A DNA stretch of 55,544 nucleotides from SAR202 cluster bacterium (GTDB lineage: Bacteria > Chloroflexota > Dehalococcoidia > Lucifugimonadales > GCA-2719675): assembly GCA_009392295.1 (NCBI GenBank), contig VFGW01000020.1, positions 68,616-124,159 of the forward strand, written 5' to 3'. How positions within the stretch are numbered: position 1 is the stretch's first letter; every line of letters begins with the position of its first letter. Below are positions 1 to 8,542 of this stretch, piece after piece. The translations under genes and the position numbers were made by a program. Below the pieces are notes generated by a model. The model was not told where the DNA came from. It was given only the letters and a program-made list of their open reading frames with translations, and did no database searches.

Positions 1-557
1 TTTTGAAGTTCAATGTTATTCAGTATAGGTTTAGCAATTGAAATATTAAATCCTAAATCTATGACTTTGTTTGCAATATTTATATCACTTTGAAAGTAAT
101 GCATAGCACCACCTACTTTATAAGCTTGTTCTTCTTTTAAGATGCGTAATGTTTCAAGATCCGCATTTCTACTATGAAAAATAATTGGTAAGTTAAGCTG
201 AATACTTAAACGAATTTGTTCTCTAAATGCATCATATTGAATTTTTCTATCTGGCATGTCATCTAAAAAATCTAAACCAATTTCACTAAAAGTAACAATT
301 TTATTAGATTTTTTGGTGAAATTTTCTAATGTTTTTAAAATTGTTTCATTAATCGGAGTTTTCAAATCCATTGGATGTAAGCCAATTCCAGAATAGATAA
401 TATTATACGTATTTGATAGCTTAATTGATTGGAAGCAAGAGTTTATAGTAGTACTAGCTGCAATAATTATTTTTACACCAACATTTTTTGCACGCTTAAT
501 AACTTCTGTTATTTCATTATGATTATATTCTGTAATATGAGTATGAATATCTAACAT
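1..557 (-). CDS. tatD: TatD family metal-dependent hydrolase/DNase (3' end cut by window edge)
   Basis: Reading leftward from an ATG at 557-555, the frame stays open to the window edge (185 codons seen; the family is usually about 255-260 residues), so the C-terminus is missing. The N-terminus carries the metal-binding DIHTH motif (H5, H7), then GIGLHPMD, SEIGLDF and FHSRNADLETLRIL, which correspond to the conserved HxH, GxHP, GEIGLDY and HxR blocks of TatD 3'-5' exonucleases/deoxyribonucleases. The family acts in the cytoplasm on DNA ends and damaged DNA. The ATG overlaps the stop of the upstream sufU-like gene by one base (TAATG), so it is translationally linked to the end of the SUF operon. 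Family assignment is good; precise substrate is not visible. Confidence 0.85.
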   Translation of the reverse strand, partial: MLDIHTHITEYNHNEITEVIKRAKNVGVKIIIAASTTINSCFQSIKLSNTYNIIYSGIGLHPMDLKTPINETILKTLENFTKKSNKIVTFSEIGLDFLDDMPDRKIQYDAFREQIRLSIQLNLPIIFHSRNADLETLRILKEEQAYKVGGAMHYFQSDINIANKVIDLGFNISIAKPILNNIELQ

Positions 558-1006
558 TAAATGGGCTTTATAGGTTGAATATTGCTTATTGAATTCCAAA
601 TTAACTGAGAACATTTTTTTCGAATTTTAATGTTAGATAATGGACGGAAATATATTAGATCCCCTAATACTATATGTTCTTTAGGGTCTAATTTTTGATT
701 GTCTAACATTTTGTTATAAATTTGATGGATATATAAAATTTTTTCAGAATTTAATCCTAAAATTAAATTTGAAACAATAGATGCACTCGCAATATTTATT
801 GAGCATCCTTCTGCTATGAGTTGAATTTCATTAATCAGGAAATTTTTATTGTCATAGTTAATATTTAGATGTACTTCATCTCCACAAAATTTATTAATCG
901 CTACTGCTCTATGAGTAATATGATTTATTTTCGCATTATTTGCTGGGTATCTTGAATGTTTTTTTATGATCGCATTGTAAAGTCTTAGTGTTTTTTGATC
1001 AAACAT
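557..1006 (-). CDS. Second SufU/NifU-N-like Fe-S scaffold or sulfur-relay protein
   Basis: A 149-residue protein of the IscU/SufU fold. It retains the three scaffold cysteines and the aspartate in the expected places: C41-G-D43, C68 in EGCSI and C132 in RKKCSQL. It is a diverged paralog of the 147-residue SufU at 2969-3412, with little identity outside these motifs. SufU proteins accept persulfide sulfur from SufS through a zinc site or act as scaffolds. The start overlaps the end of sufS by 8 bases, so it is made together with the desulfurase. Either copy could be the true sulfur acceptor of SufS; the closer pairing with sufS favours this one, but that is inference. Confidence 0.8.
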   Translation of the reverse strand: MFDQKTLRLYNAIIKKHSRYPANNAKINHITHRAVAINKFCGDEVHLNINYDNKNFLINEIQLIAEGCSINIASASIVSNLILGLNSEKILYIHQIYNKMLDNQKLDPKEHIVLGDLIYFRPLSNIKIRKKCSQLIWNSISNIQPIKPI

Positions 1007-2252
1007 TTTCGAAGAATCGCAAGGAGTCAGTAAAGCATTTGATAAAATTGCTTACTTCTTCCTCAGTGTTATATATATATAGGCTTGCTCTTAAGGATGC
1101 TGGAATTCCTAAATATTTCATTAATGGCATTGTACAGTGATGACCAGTTCTGACTGCAATTCCTTCGTTGTCTAATAATGTTCCTAAATCATGAGGATGT
1201 GCTATACCTGAATGGAATGTTAATACTCCTGATCTATTTGAGACATTTTTTGGTCCATACAAGACAGTATTATCATTAAGAAATTTACTTTCTTCGATTA
1301 AATGTAACGCAAATTTAGTTAATTCTAATTCATGTTTCCTTATGTTAGACATCCCGATTTCATTAAGATAATCAATGGCAGCACCAAAAGCTATTACATC
1401 AGCAATATTGGGCGTGCCGGCTTCGAATTTCATAGGAATATCATTCCAGGTGGCTGATTCATATGATACATCTAATACCATTTCACCACCAAAAAAATGT
1501 GGTTCTAATGTATTGATTACATCTTCTTTAACATATAATACCCCTAATCCAGTAGGACCTAACATTTTATGCGCAGAGAAAACTAGAAAATCACAATCTA
1601 AATCAGTGACATCTACTGGCATATGAGGGACACTTTGAGCTCCATCAATTAAAACTTTGGCATTAACTTTTTTGGCTTGGTTAATTATTGTTTTAATTGG
1701 ATTAATGGTACCCATAGAATTTGATGAATGTACGATTGAAACCAATTTAGTATTTGGATTAATATACTCATTTAATAATTTAATATTTAGTTCTTGAAAT
1801 TCATTAATTGGAAAAATTTTTAATTTAGCTTTTTTTCTCTCGCATAGTTTTTGCCATGGTATCAAATTACTATGATGTTCCATTGCTGAGACTACTATCT
1901 CATCATTTTCTTTTATATTTTCATCACCCCAGGCCATAGATATGATATTTATAGATTCTGTGGTATTTTTCGTCCAAATTATTGGATTTGATTTTTTATA
2001 ATTAGGTACATTTATGAATTCTGCTACTTTTAATCTAACATTTTCAAACTCATCTGTTGCTTTTCCGCTTAATGTATGAACGCCTCTATGTACATTAGAA
2101 TTAAGTTTTGTATAGTAATCATTTAATTTATTGATTACTTGTATGGGTTTTTGACTGGTTGCAGCATTATCTAAATAAACAAGTTTTTTATTATTTATAA
2201 CAGTATTTAGTATTGGAAAATCTTTTCTGATTTCCGATATATTATGATTCAA
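999..2252 (-). CDS. sufS: SufS-type cysteine desulfurase
   Basis: A PLP-dependent group II cysteine desulfurase of 417 residues, the normal length. The PLP lysine is K229 in the motif FSAHKMLGPTG, and the catalytic persulfide cysteine is C373 in RTGHHCTMP, typical of the SufS/CsdA group. It converts cysteine to alanine and passes sulfane sulfur to SufU for Fe-S cluster assembly in the cytoplasm. It starts inside the last 11 bases of the Rieske gene and ends overlapping the second sufU-like gene, so three genes are tightly coupled. In many bacteria sufS sits directly after sufD; here it is displaced behind sufU, an Rrf2 regulator and a Rieske protein. Confidence 0.95.
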   Translation of the reverse strand: MNHNISEIRKDFPILNTVINNKKLVYLDNAATSQKPIQVINKLNDYYTKLNSNVHRGVHTLSGKATDEFENVRLKVAEFINVPNYKKSNPIIWTKNTTESINIISMAWGDENIKENDEIVVSAMEHHSNLIPWQKLCERKKAKLKIFPINEFQELNIKLLNEYINPNTKLVSIVHSSNSMGTINPIKTIINQAKKVNAKVLIDGAQSVPHMPVDVTDLDCDFLVFSAHKMLGPTGLGVLYVKEDVINTLEPHFFGGEMVLDVSYESATWNDIPMKFEAGTPNIADVIAFGAAIDYLNEIGMSNIRKHELELTKFALHLIEESKFLNDNTVLYGPKNVSNRSGVLTFHSGIAHPHDLGTLLDNEGIAVRTGHHCTMPLMKYLGIPASLRASLYIYNTEEEVSNFIKCFTDSLRFFENV

Positions 2253-2556
2253 TTAAAATTTCTCCATTTTTTGATAATTTCAACTTAAAAGTATCAATAG
2301 GTAATAATGCAGGTCCTGTAGTAGGCTCACCAGATTCGATATTAAATTTTGCGCCGTGGCTGGGGCATTCAATTTCTTGATCAATTACAGTACCATCACA
2401 TAATGGTTGTTCTGAGTGAGAACAAATGTTATCTACAGCATATAGTTTATTATCGATTTTTATTACTAAAATTTCTCTGTCATTGAAAAAATATGTGACC
2501 ATATTATTATCACTGAAATCATTTAAATGGCCAATTTGTTGATATACATCTGTCAT
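2242..2556 (-). CDS. Rieske [2Fe-2S] ferredoxin in the SUF operon
   Basis: A 104-residue soluble Rieske protein. The cluster ligands are C45-x-H47 and C64-x-x-H67, separated by 16 residues, followed by HGAKFNIESGEP, as in the small ferredoxins of dioxygenase systems (NirD/BphF type). There is no signal peptide or membrane anchor, so it is cytoplasmic. Its position between the Rrf2 regulator and sufS, overlapping sufS by 11 bases, suggests an electron donor for cluster assembly or sulfur reduction rather than an aromatic oxygenase partner. Rieske-type ferredoxins inside SUF operons are known in other bacteria, but the exact role is not established from sequence. Confidence 0.88.
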   Translation of the reverse strand: MTDVYQQIGHLNDFSDNNMVTYFFNDREILVIKIDNKLYAVDNICSHSEQPLCDGTVIDQEIECPSHGAKFNIESGEPTTGPALLPIDTFKLKLSKNGEILIES

Positions 2557-2557
2557 A

Positions 2558-2959
2558 TTAATTATTTATCAAATCTTCAATAGTTGTTGAATCTAAAATT
2601 TTATTTACAGCAATTTCTACTTTACGCCAGACGTGTTTTTGTGAACATTTTGGTGCTTGATAACATTTCGAAGAGTTTTCTAAACAACAGACCGTATGTT
2701 TATTATTTCCTAAAGTTCTCATTACGTATCCCATGGTAATATTTGATGGTTTTATAGCAAGTCTATGACCTCCATTAGGTCCTCTTTTACTAGACGTAAT
2801 GCCAAATTTATTTAAATTATGCAAAACTTGAGCTAAGAATTGTCTAGGTATTTGTTGCCTTTTGGCAATATCAGCAGTTTGCACATCACCTTTATGGGAA
2901 TTTTCTGCTAAATCGACCAAAGCTCTTACTCCATAGTCTACCTGAATTGGGACATTCAT
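2558..2959 (-). CDS. Rrf2 family transcriptional regulator (IscR/SufR-like)
   Basis: A 133-residue Rrf2-family winged-helix protein. The N-terminal half (residues 5-70) is the DNA-binding domain, beginning VDYGVRALVDLAE and containing the typical RGPNGGHRLA wing. Cysteines C91, C92, C99 and C105 cluster in the loop that holds the [2Fe-2S] cluster in IscR-like sensors, so an Fe-S-sensing repressor is likely. An AAGGATCC ribosome-binding sequence lies just upstream of the ATG. It lies in the middle of the SUF operon it presumably controls, which would give feedback from cellular Fe-S status. The binding site cannot be assigned, although the sufB upstream region (7011-7063) is the natural candidate. 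Confidence 0.88.
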   Translation of the reverse strand: MNVPIQVDYGVRALVDLAENSHKGDVQTADIAKRQQIPRQFLAQVLHNLNKFGITSSKRGPNGGHRLAIKPSNITMGYVMRTLGNNKHTVCCLENSSKCYQAPKCSQKHVWRKVEIAVNKILDSTTIEDLINN

Positions 2960-2968
2960 TTTGGATCC

Positions 2969-3412
2969 TTAATTATTTTTATGTGTTTCGAGTGATTCCT
3001 TTACAGCATGCCAACACATTGTTGCACATTTAATACGATTAGGATATTTTGAAATATTTGATAAAACTATTGTGTCACCTAAGATTTCTTCGTTGGGATC
3101 ATCTTTTTCATTTTCTGTAACCATTTTATGGAATTCATTTATTGTTGAAGTAGCAGTATGAAAATCTTTGTCTAGTAATAATTCAGTCATTAATGAGGCT
3201 GATGCTTTTGAAATTGCACAACCTTCACTTTGGAACTTAATATTTGCTATTTTGTTATTTTCAAATGTTAAATAAATTTTTATTGAATCACCACATAGTG
3301 GATTGATTGCTTCATTTAAGCTATCAGGTTTGTCTATAGTGCCAAAGTTTTTTGGATTTCTAGAATGATCCATAATAATTTCTTGGTATAAATCGTCCAA
3401 TATTAACCTCAA
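2969..3412 (-). CDS. sufU: SufU Fe-S assembly scaffold/sulfur-transfer protein
   Basis: A 147-residue SufU with all canonical residues: C40-G-D42, C65 in SEGCAIS and C129 in NRIKCAT, plus the opening LDDLYQEIIMDHSRNP typical of the family. SufU takes persulfide sulfur from SufS and delivers it to the SufBCD scaffold. The start codon overlaps the sufD stop by 4 bases, so translation is coupled. This is the more canonical of two SufU homologs in the operon; the other (557-1006) follows sufS. Zinc binding by the three cysteines and the aspartate is expected from the family. Confidence 0.93.
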   Translation of the reverse strand: MRLILDDLYQEIIMDHSRNPKNFGTIDKPDSLNEAINPLCGDSIKIYLTFENNKIANIKFQSEGCAISKASASLMTELLLDKDFHTATSTINEFHKMVTENEKDDPNEEILGDTIVLSNISKYPNRIKCATMCWHAVKESLETHKNN

Positions 3413-4737
3413 TATTGTATAGATGTATTAATTAGAATTTCCGAGAAAAAATTTTTCACTAATTTAGATGGGATTTGTTCAAAAATTTCTTGGGCAAAAC
3501 CTTCTATAAGAAGTTTTTCAGCTGTTTTTTGATCAATACCTCTACTTTGTAGATAAAACATTGCTTCATCTGTAAAATAGCTTGCTGTTGCGCCATGAGC
3601 ACATTGAACATCATCAGCATATATTTCTAAGCTAGGTTTTGTATTGATTCTTACATTAGGTGATAATAATAAATTTTTATCACTTTGAGTTGCTTCAGTT
3701 TTTTGAGCATTCCGTTCAACAAGAACACGTCCACTAAATACAGCACGGGAAGAGTCTTTTAAAATACCTTTGTAAAAAATATTACTTTTTGTATGAGTGT
3801 TTTTATGATTGATATTTAGATGATTATCTATATGATTTTTATCTTTAGTAATATATAAACCATTTAGATTACAATTTGAATATTTTCCTATTAAATTGAT
3901 ATCAACTGAATTTCTAGCAATTTTTGAACCTGTAGAAAAAGAGAATGAGTTATAATCTGAATTTTCTTCTAGAGAAACTACGGTATTACTAATGTTGAAT
4001 CCGGAGTTATTTCCAAGCATATATTTGTAGTGATTTAAATTTGAATTTTTATTCATATCAATTTCGATAACTGGAATATCTAAAGAAGATTGTGTAGCAT
4101 ACGATATATGACCTTCGACAATAGAGGCTTCGGAGTTTTCTTCACAAACTACAAGTATTCTAGGAAAAGTTGCGGCATTTTCATTTTGATTGGTATTGAT
4201 AAATATAATAGAGATAGGGGTATTTAGTGTTATATTTTTTTTGATATTGATTAGTAAACCATCATTGAGTAATGCTGAGTTAATTGTAGAAAAAATATCA
4301 TTTTCATGATTGATTAGTTTACCTAGCTGTTTATTAATGACTTCTTTGTCAAATAAATTAGAATTGGTGAATGTAGTAACTAAAGATTTTTCAGTAAGTA
4401 AAGAAATATCACTATATTTATCATTTATTTGTCCATCTACAAAAATTAATCTGTTGCTATTAGATTTATGAAAGATAATTTTTTCATCTAAAGAGTTGGG
4501 AACAAATTCTTGGCTATTTGAAAGAATATGAAATTTTTCTCTTGCTATTGGTTTAATATTAGAAAATTTCCATTTCTCTTTATTAGCTATTTCAGAGTTA
4601 AAACCACGGTTTTTAAATGAATCGGTAGCTGATTTTCTTAATGTATTTACTTTATCAACAGTGTTAGTTTTTTTGAGATATTTAACTCTATTAAAGTTAT
4701 TAAAATGATTTTCTATGTCATGATTGATTTTATTCAT
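3409..4737 (-). CDS. sufD: SufD, SufBC2D complex subunit
   Basis: A 442-residue member of the SufB/SufD family, near the usual length. The diagnostic C-terminal region holds DDVQCAHGATASYFTDEAMFYLQSRG, whose Cys-x-His pair corresponds to the SufD histidine at the SufB-SufD interface where the nascent cluster is built. The beta-helix core spans roughly residues 150-370. SufD pairs with SufB and two SufC ATPases. It lies 4 bases after sufC and overlaps sufU by 4 bases. The N-terminal 100 residues are poorly conserved, as is usual for SufD. Confidence 0.93.
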   Translation of the reverse strand: MNKINHDIENHFNNFNRVKYLKKTNTVDKVNTLRKSATDSFKNRGFNSEIANKEKWKFSNIKPIAREKFHILSNSQEFVPNSLDEKIIFHKSNSNRLIFVDGQINDKYSDISLLTEKSLVTTFTNSNLFDKEVINKQLGKLINHENDIFSTINSALLNDGLLINIKKNITLNTPISIIFINTNQNENAATFPRILVVCEENSEASIVEGHISYATQSSLDIPVIEIDMNKNSNLNHYKYMLGNNSGFNISNTVVSLEENSDYNSFSFSTGSKIARNSVDINLIGKYSNCNLNGLYITKDKNHIDNHLNINHKNTHTKSNIFYKGILKDSSRAVFSGRVLVERNAQKTEATQSDKNLLLSPNVRINTKPSLEIYADDVQCAHGATASYFTDEAMFYLQSRGIDQKTAEKLLIEGFAQEIFEQIPSKLVKNFFSEILINTSIQY

Positions 4738-4741
4738 ATAA

Positions 4742-5488
4742 TTATTTTAATGATTTGACCCAATCATATCCTTTATTTTCTAAATCACTTGCTAATTCGG
4801 GGCCACCTGATTTTGATATCTGACCATCAATTAAGACGTGAACTTTTGTTGGTGTAATATAGTTAAGTAAACGTTGGTAATGAGTAACTATTAGAGTTGC
4901 ATTTTCTTTTGTGCTTAATTTATTAACAGATTTACCAACAGTTTTTAATGCATCAATATCTAATCCTGAATCAGTCTCATCCAATACAGATAATTGAGGT
5001 TTTAATAATGCCATTTGTAACATTTCATTTCTTTTCTTTTCACCACCAGAGAAACCTTCATTTACAGATCTTTTTATTAACTTAGTATTGATGCCTATAT
5101 TTTCAGATTCTACTTTCAGCATCTCATTAAACTCTCGGATTGAAGTTTCTTTAATGTTTTGAGATTTTAATTTTGAATCTAGTGCTGTTTTAATGAATTG
5201 TTTCATAGGTATACCTGGTAACTCTACAGGGTATTGAAAGGCCAAAAATATTCCTAGGTTAGCTCTTTCATCCGGGGTAAGATCTAGTATAGGAATGTCG
5301 TTGAAAAGAATTGAACCTTCATCAACTATATAATCAGGTTTACCAGCAATCACGTTTGCCAATGTAGATTTGCCACTACCATTTGGTCCCATTATTGCAT
5401 GAATTTCGCCCGAGTTGATATCTAAGTCTAACCCTTTAAGTATCTTGGTTTCGCCTATGGATACATGTAAGTTTTTTATTTTTAGCAT
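4742..5488 (-). CDS. sufC: SufC, ABC-type ATPase of the Fe-S assembly complex
   Basis: A 248-residue ABC ATPase with Walker A GPNGSGKST, the Q-loop segment FLAFQYPVELPGIP characteristic of SufC, signature FSGGEKKRNEM and Walker B LSVLDETDSGLD. It powers conformational change in SufBC2D during cluster assembly in the cytoplasm. A longer reading begins at a TTG at 5500, but the GGAG within those first codons is well placed as the ribosome-binding site for the ATG at 5488, and the family starts at MLKIKNLHV, so I chose 5488. It lies between sufB and sufD. Confidence 0.95.
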   Translation of the reverse strand: MLKIKNLHVSIGETKILKGLDLDINSGEIHAIMGPNGSGKSTLANVIAGKPDYIVDEGSILFNDIPILDLTPDERANLGIFLAFQYPVELPGIPMKQFIKTALDSKLKSQNIKETSIREFNEMLKVESENIGINTKLIKRSVNEGFSGGEKKRNEMLQMALLKPQLSVLDETDSGLDIDALKTVGKSVNKLSTKENATLIVTHYQRLLNYITPTKVHVLIDGQISKSGGPELASDLENKGYDWVKSLK

Positions 5489-5525
5489 TAAAAGCTCCAA
5501 TATAATTTATTGAATTATTGAAGAA

Positions 5526-7010
5526 TTAACCTACAGCACCCTCAAGGCTAACTCTAAGTAATTGATTTGCTTCCATAGCAAATTCAAATGGTAATTCTTT
5601 GAAGATACCTCTGCAAAAACCATTAATTATCATGTAATGTGCTTCTTCTTCAGAAATTCCTCTTTGCATACAATAAAATAATTGTTCATCACTAACTTTA
5701 GAAGTAGAAGCTTCATGCTCCATTTTTGCAGAATTATTTCGCACTTCAATATATGGAACGGTATGAGCACCACACTTATCTCCTATAAGTAATGAATCAC
5801 ATTGAGTGAAATTGGTAGAATTTGTTGCTGTAGGAAGTATTTGAACTAAACCTCTATATGTATTGTTGGAGTGTCCTGCTGAGATACCTTTGGCTACAAT
5901 GGTAGATTTAGTATTTTTGCCTATATGGATCATCTTTGTACCAGTATCAGCTTGCTGTTTATTATTTGTTAATGCAACAGAGTAAAATTCACCCGTAGAA
6001 TTATCACCTTGAAGAATGACACTAGGATATTTCCATGTGATTGCTGAACCAGTTTCAACTTGTGTCCAAGATATTTTTGAATTTTTCCCTAAAGCTTTAG
6101 CTCTTTTAGTAACGAAATTATAAACACCACCATTTCCTTCACTATCTCCGGGGTACCAATTTTGCAATGTGGAGTATTTTATTTCAGCATTATCTAATGC
6201 AACTAATTCTACAACTGCAGCATGTAGTTGATGAGTTTTTCTCATAGGTGCTGTACATCCTTCCAAATAACTCACATAAGAACCTTCATCAGCAATAATT
6301 AATGTACGTTCAAATTGTCCAGTTTCTTCAGCATTTATACGGAAATATGTCATTAATTCGATAGGACATTTGGTATTTTTAGGTATATAAACGAATGATC
6401 CATCGCTAAATACAGCAGAATTAAGTGAAGCATAAAAATTGTCACTATAAGGCACAACAGAACCATAGTATTTTTCAAGTAATTCAGGATGTTTTTGTGC
6501 AGCTTCACTGATTGAACAGAAAATTACACCTGCATCCTCTAATGTTTTTTTATAAGTTGTTGCTACAGAGACACTATCAAAAATTGCATCAACTGCAACT
6601 CCAGCCAATTTTTTTTGTTCTTCTAATGGTATACCTAATTTATTGAATGTTTCGATCAACTCGGGATCAGCATCTTCAAGGCTGTCTAATTTTGGTTGTT
6701 TTACGGGAGCAGCATAATAGTGTATGTCATTAAAATCAATCGAATCAAAATCAACCATAGCCCAATCAGGTTCATCATTTTTTTTGGTTTTCCAATATTT
6801 GTAAGCTTTAAGTCTGGATTCTAATAGAAAATCGGGTTCATTTTTTTTACTAGATATCATACGAATAATATCTTCATTTAAGCCTTTAGGTGCTATTTCT
6901 GAATTAACATCAGATACAAAGCCCCATTTATAATCTGAAGTAATTTTAGATTTGCGTGATATGATTTTTTGTGACATCTTGATACCTGTATTTATGAGTG
7001 ATTTACTCAT
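5526..7010 (-). CDS. sufB: SufB, Fe-S cluster scaffold subunit
   Basis: A 494-residue SufB. The C-terminal half contains the family hallmarks [28 protein letters not shown] and KMEHEAS, followed by [18 protein letters not shown]. The conserved cysteine in [12 protein letters not shown] is in the region that receives persulfide and holds the nascent cluster. It is the first gene of the SUF run, 53 bases after the squalene/phytoene synthase gene. Two starts are possible: ATG at 7010 with AGGAT upstream, and ATG at 6977 (MSQK) preceded by AGGT. A candidate promoter whose -10 element overlaps the first ribosome-binding site would favour the second; the coding region is otherwise unaffected. Confidence 0.95.
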   Translation of the reverse strand: MSKSLINTGIKMSQKIISRKSKITSDYKWGFVSDVNSEIAPKGLNEDIIRMISSKKNEPDFLLESRLKAYKYWKTKKNDEPDWAMVDFDSIDFNDIHYYAAPVKQPKLDSLEDADPELIETFNKLGIPLEEQKKLAGVAVDAIFDSVSVATTYKKTLEDAGVIFCSISEAAQKHPELLEKYYGSVVPYSDNFYASLNSAVFSDGSFVYIPKNTKCPIELMTYFRINAEETGQFERTLIIADEGSYVSYLEGCTAPMRKTHQLHAAVVELVALDNAEIKYSTLQNWYPGDSEGNGGVYNFVTKRAKALGKNSKISWTQVETGSAITWKYPSVILQGDNSTGEFYSVALTNNKQQADTGTKMIHIGKNTKSTIVAKGISAGHSNNTYRGLVQILPTATNSTNFTQCDSLLIGDKCGAHTVPYIEVRNNSAKMEHEASTSKVSDEQLFYCMQRGISEEEAHYMIINGFCRGIFKELPFEFAMEANQLLRVSLEGAVG

Positions 7011-7015
7011 AAATT

Positions 7016-7044
7016 ATCCTAACATTATCATTACTTGTTTTCAA
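7016..7044 (-). promoter_or_regulatory. Candidate sufB (SUF operon) promoter
   Basis: On the minus strand TTGAAA (7044-7039) is followed after 17 bases by TAGGAT (7021-7016), with an extended -10 TG one base upstream (TGTTAGGAT). The predicted start of transcription is near 7009, almost on the first possible sufB ATG at 7010. Element matches are 5/6 and 4/6. This is a pattern match in AT-rich DNA and is unproven. Confidence 0.35.
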
Positions 7045-7063
7045 TAAATAAATTTTGGATTTT

Positions 7064-7981
7064 TTATGAGTTAGATTTGAATATCTGTGAAAAAGAATAT
7101 GAAAAATAATATTTGATCATAAATATGATTTTTTCTTTGGTTGAAAGGCGGATATGATTATTAATTAAATCATAATCATATTTTTCAATTAAATCTAATA
7201 TTCGACTATAAATTTCTATGATAGCAGCGATACAAAATCTAGATTTATTTGGTATTAACGGTAATAAATTTTGGCTTTCAATAAATAATTTCCTTGCTCG
7301 AGAAATTTGTAATTTGACTAAATTTTTATAATTATCATTGAGTTTATATTTTTTTAGTTCTGCTAAAGTGTACTCACATGTAGAGAAATCTTCTTTTGGA
7401 ATATAAATTCGACCTGTATCTAAATCTTCGAAGATATCTCTCGTAATATTAGTTATTTGCATAGCATATCCTAATTGAATTGCATAGTGAGTTGCTTTTG
7501 AGGAATTATATCCAAATACCTCAATACACATTAATCCCACTACTGAGGACACGTTATAACAATATTTTTTTAGATCATTAAATGTTTTATAGTGAGCTAT
7601 ATTTTTTTTCATTTCTATATCCATTTCCATTCCATTTAATAACATATGGAAATATTTTTTAGGTATAGAAAATTTTTTTATAGAATCAAATAAAGCAGGA
7701 TAAATGAATTTTAAATTCTCTGAGGTATTTAAGTTGTCTTTTACCGTATTCAATGAATTAAATTTTTTAGATTTAGACAAATTACTATCAGCTATATCAT
7801 CACAGTATCTACAAAAAGCATATAAAGCATATATAGATCTTTTTAAATTCTTTGGTAATACTTGAAAACAATAATAAAAATTTTTTGCATTAGATTTTGT
7901 GATAGTTTTACAAATATCATAACTCGAAGAGAGTTTTGCAGATTCAAGGTGTGTTTTTTTAGACAAAAATCTTTTTAACAC
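7064..7981 (-). CDS. Squalene/phytoene synthase family protein
   Basis: A 305-residue trans-isoprenyl diphosphate head-to-head synthase. Both aspartate-rich motifs are intact: D61-D-I-A-D65 in YAFCRYCDDIAD and D182 to D186 in RDIFEDLDTGRIYIP, so it should condense two C15 or two C20 prenyl diphosphates. The family includes phytoene synthase (CrtB) and the hopanoid enzymes HpnC/HpnD; sequence alone does not separate these here. The prenyl diphosphate synthase two genes upstream likely makes its substrate. No desaturase or squalene cyclase is visible in the window, so the final product (carotenoid, squalene or other) remains open. Confidence 0.85.
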   Translation of the reverse strand: MLKRFLSKKTHLESAKLSSSYDICKTITKSNAKNFYYCFQVLPKNLKRSIYALYAFCRYCDDIADSNLSKSKKFNSLNTVKDNLNTSENLKFIYPALFDSIKKFSIPKKYFHMLLNGMEMDIEMKKNIAHYKTFNDLKKYCYNVSSVVGLMCIEVFGYNSSKATHYAIQLGYAMQITNITRDIFEDLDTGRIYIPKEDFSTCEYTLAELKKYKLNDNYKNLVKLQISRARKLFIESQNLLPLIPNKSRFCIAAIIEIYSRILDLIEKYDYDLINNHIRLSTKEKIIFMIKYYFSYSFSQIFKSNS

Positions 7982-8012
7982 TTTAATCCTAATAGTTAGA
8001 TTAATAAGTTGA

Positions 8013-8462
8013 TTAAGTTCCGATTAATTGGACAATTATTTCACGTTCAGAGGGAAATTCTTCATCTAGTTCAACTAAGAATATTCTTTGCCATTTTCCT
8101 AAAGATAGTGAATTATCGATGACTGGAATAGTTTCACTCGTGCCAATCAAAATATGTTGACAATGAGAATGACCATTCGGGCATTCATCTTCATGCATAT
8201 GAACTGTACGAATAGCGAAGTTGTTGTGATTATATTCTTTATCTTTTGGTGATATATCTTGAAGCAGATTAGTAAGATCTTCTAGAAGTAATGGCTCGTG
8301 TTCTTGTATTAAAATACCAGCTGTTGTGTGCTTGGAAAAGACGACTACAATTCCTGATTCGAAATTTGCTTTTGAAATAATTGATTCTATATGAGCAGTG
8401 ATATCGTAGAATTTAGGTGCTTCACTTGTAGAAATTTTTAGGTAATGATGGGATGTTTTCAA
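8013..8462 (-). CDS. YjbQ/UPF0047 family protein (secondary thiamine-phosphate synthase-like)
   Basis: A YjbQ-family protein recognised by FSKHTTAGILIQE, the conserved HMHEDECPNGHSHCQHILIGTSE block and the C-terminal GKWQRIFLVELDE. The family has weak thiamine-phosphate synthase activity in Escherichia coli, and its true role is unclear. The open frame extends to a GTG at 8510, but the added residues (MIIYAFLFIIIF...) look like translated AT-rich spacer and no homolog has them. The TTG at 8462 gives a 149-residue protein closer to the family's 130-140. The start is therefore uncertain. It lies between two isoprenoid genes on the same strand, with no obvious functional tie. Confidence 0.8.
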   Translation of the reverse strand: MKTSHHYLKISTSEAPKFYDITAHIESIISKANFESGIVVVFSKHTTAGILIQEHEPLLLEDLTNLLQDISPKDKEYNHNNFAIRTVHMHEDECPNGHSHCQHILIGTSETIPVIDNSLSLGKWQRIFLVELDEEFPSEREIIVQLIGT

Positions 8463-8542
8463 TTTTGATATTTCAAATATTATAATAAATAAGAACGCAT
8501 AGATTATCACCGATAATTATATTTTGGGTCAAGTATTTTTAT

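Noticed and set aside
8462-8510. Signal peptide on the YjbQ-like protein
   Set aside because: The hydrophobic stretch MIIYAFLFIII comes from translating AT-rich upstream DNA; family members are cytoplasmic and start later.
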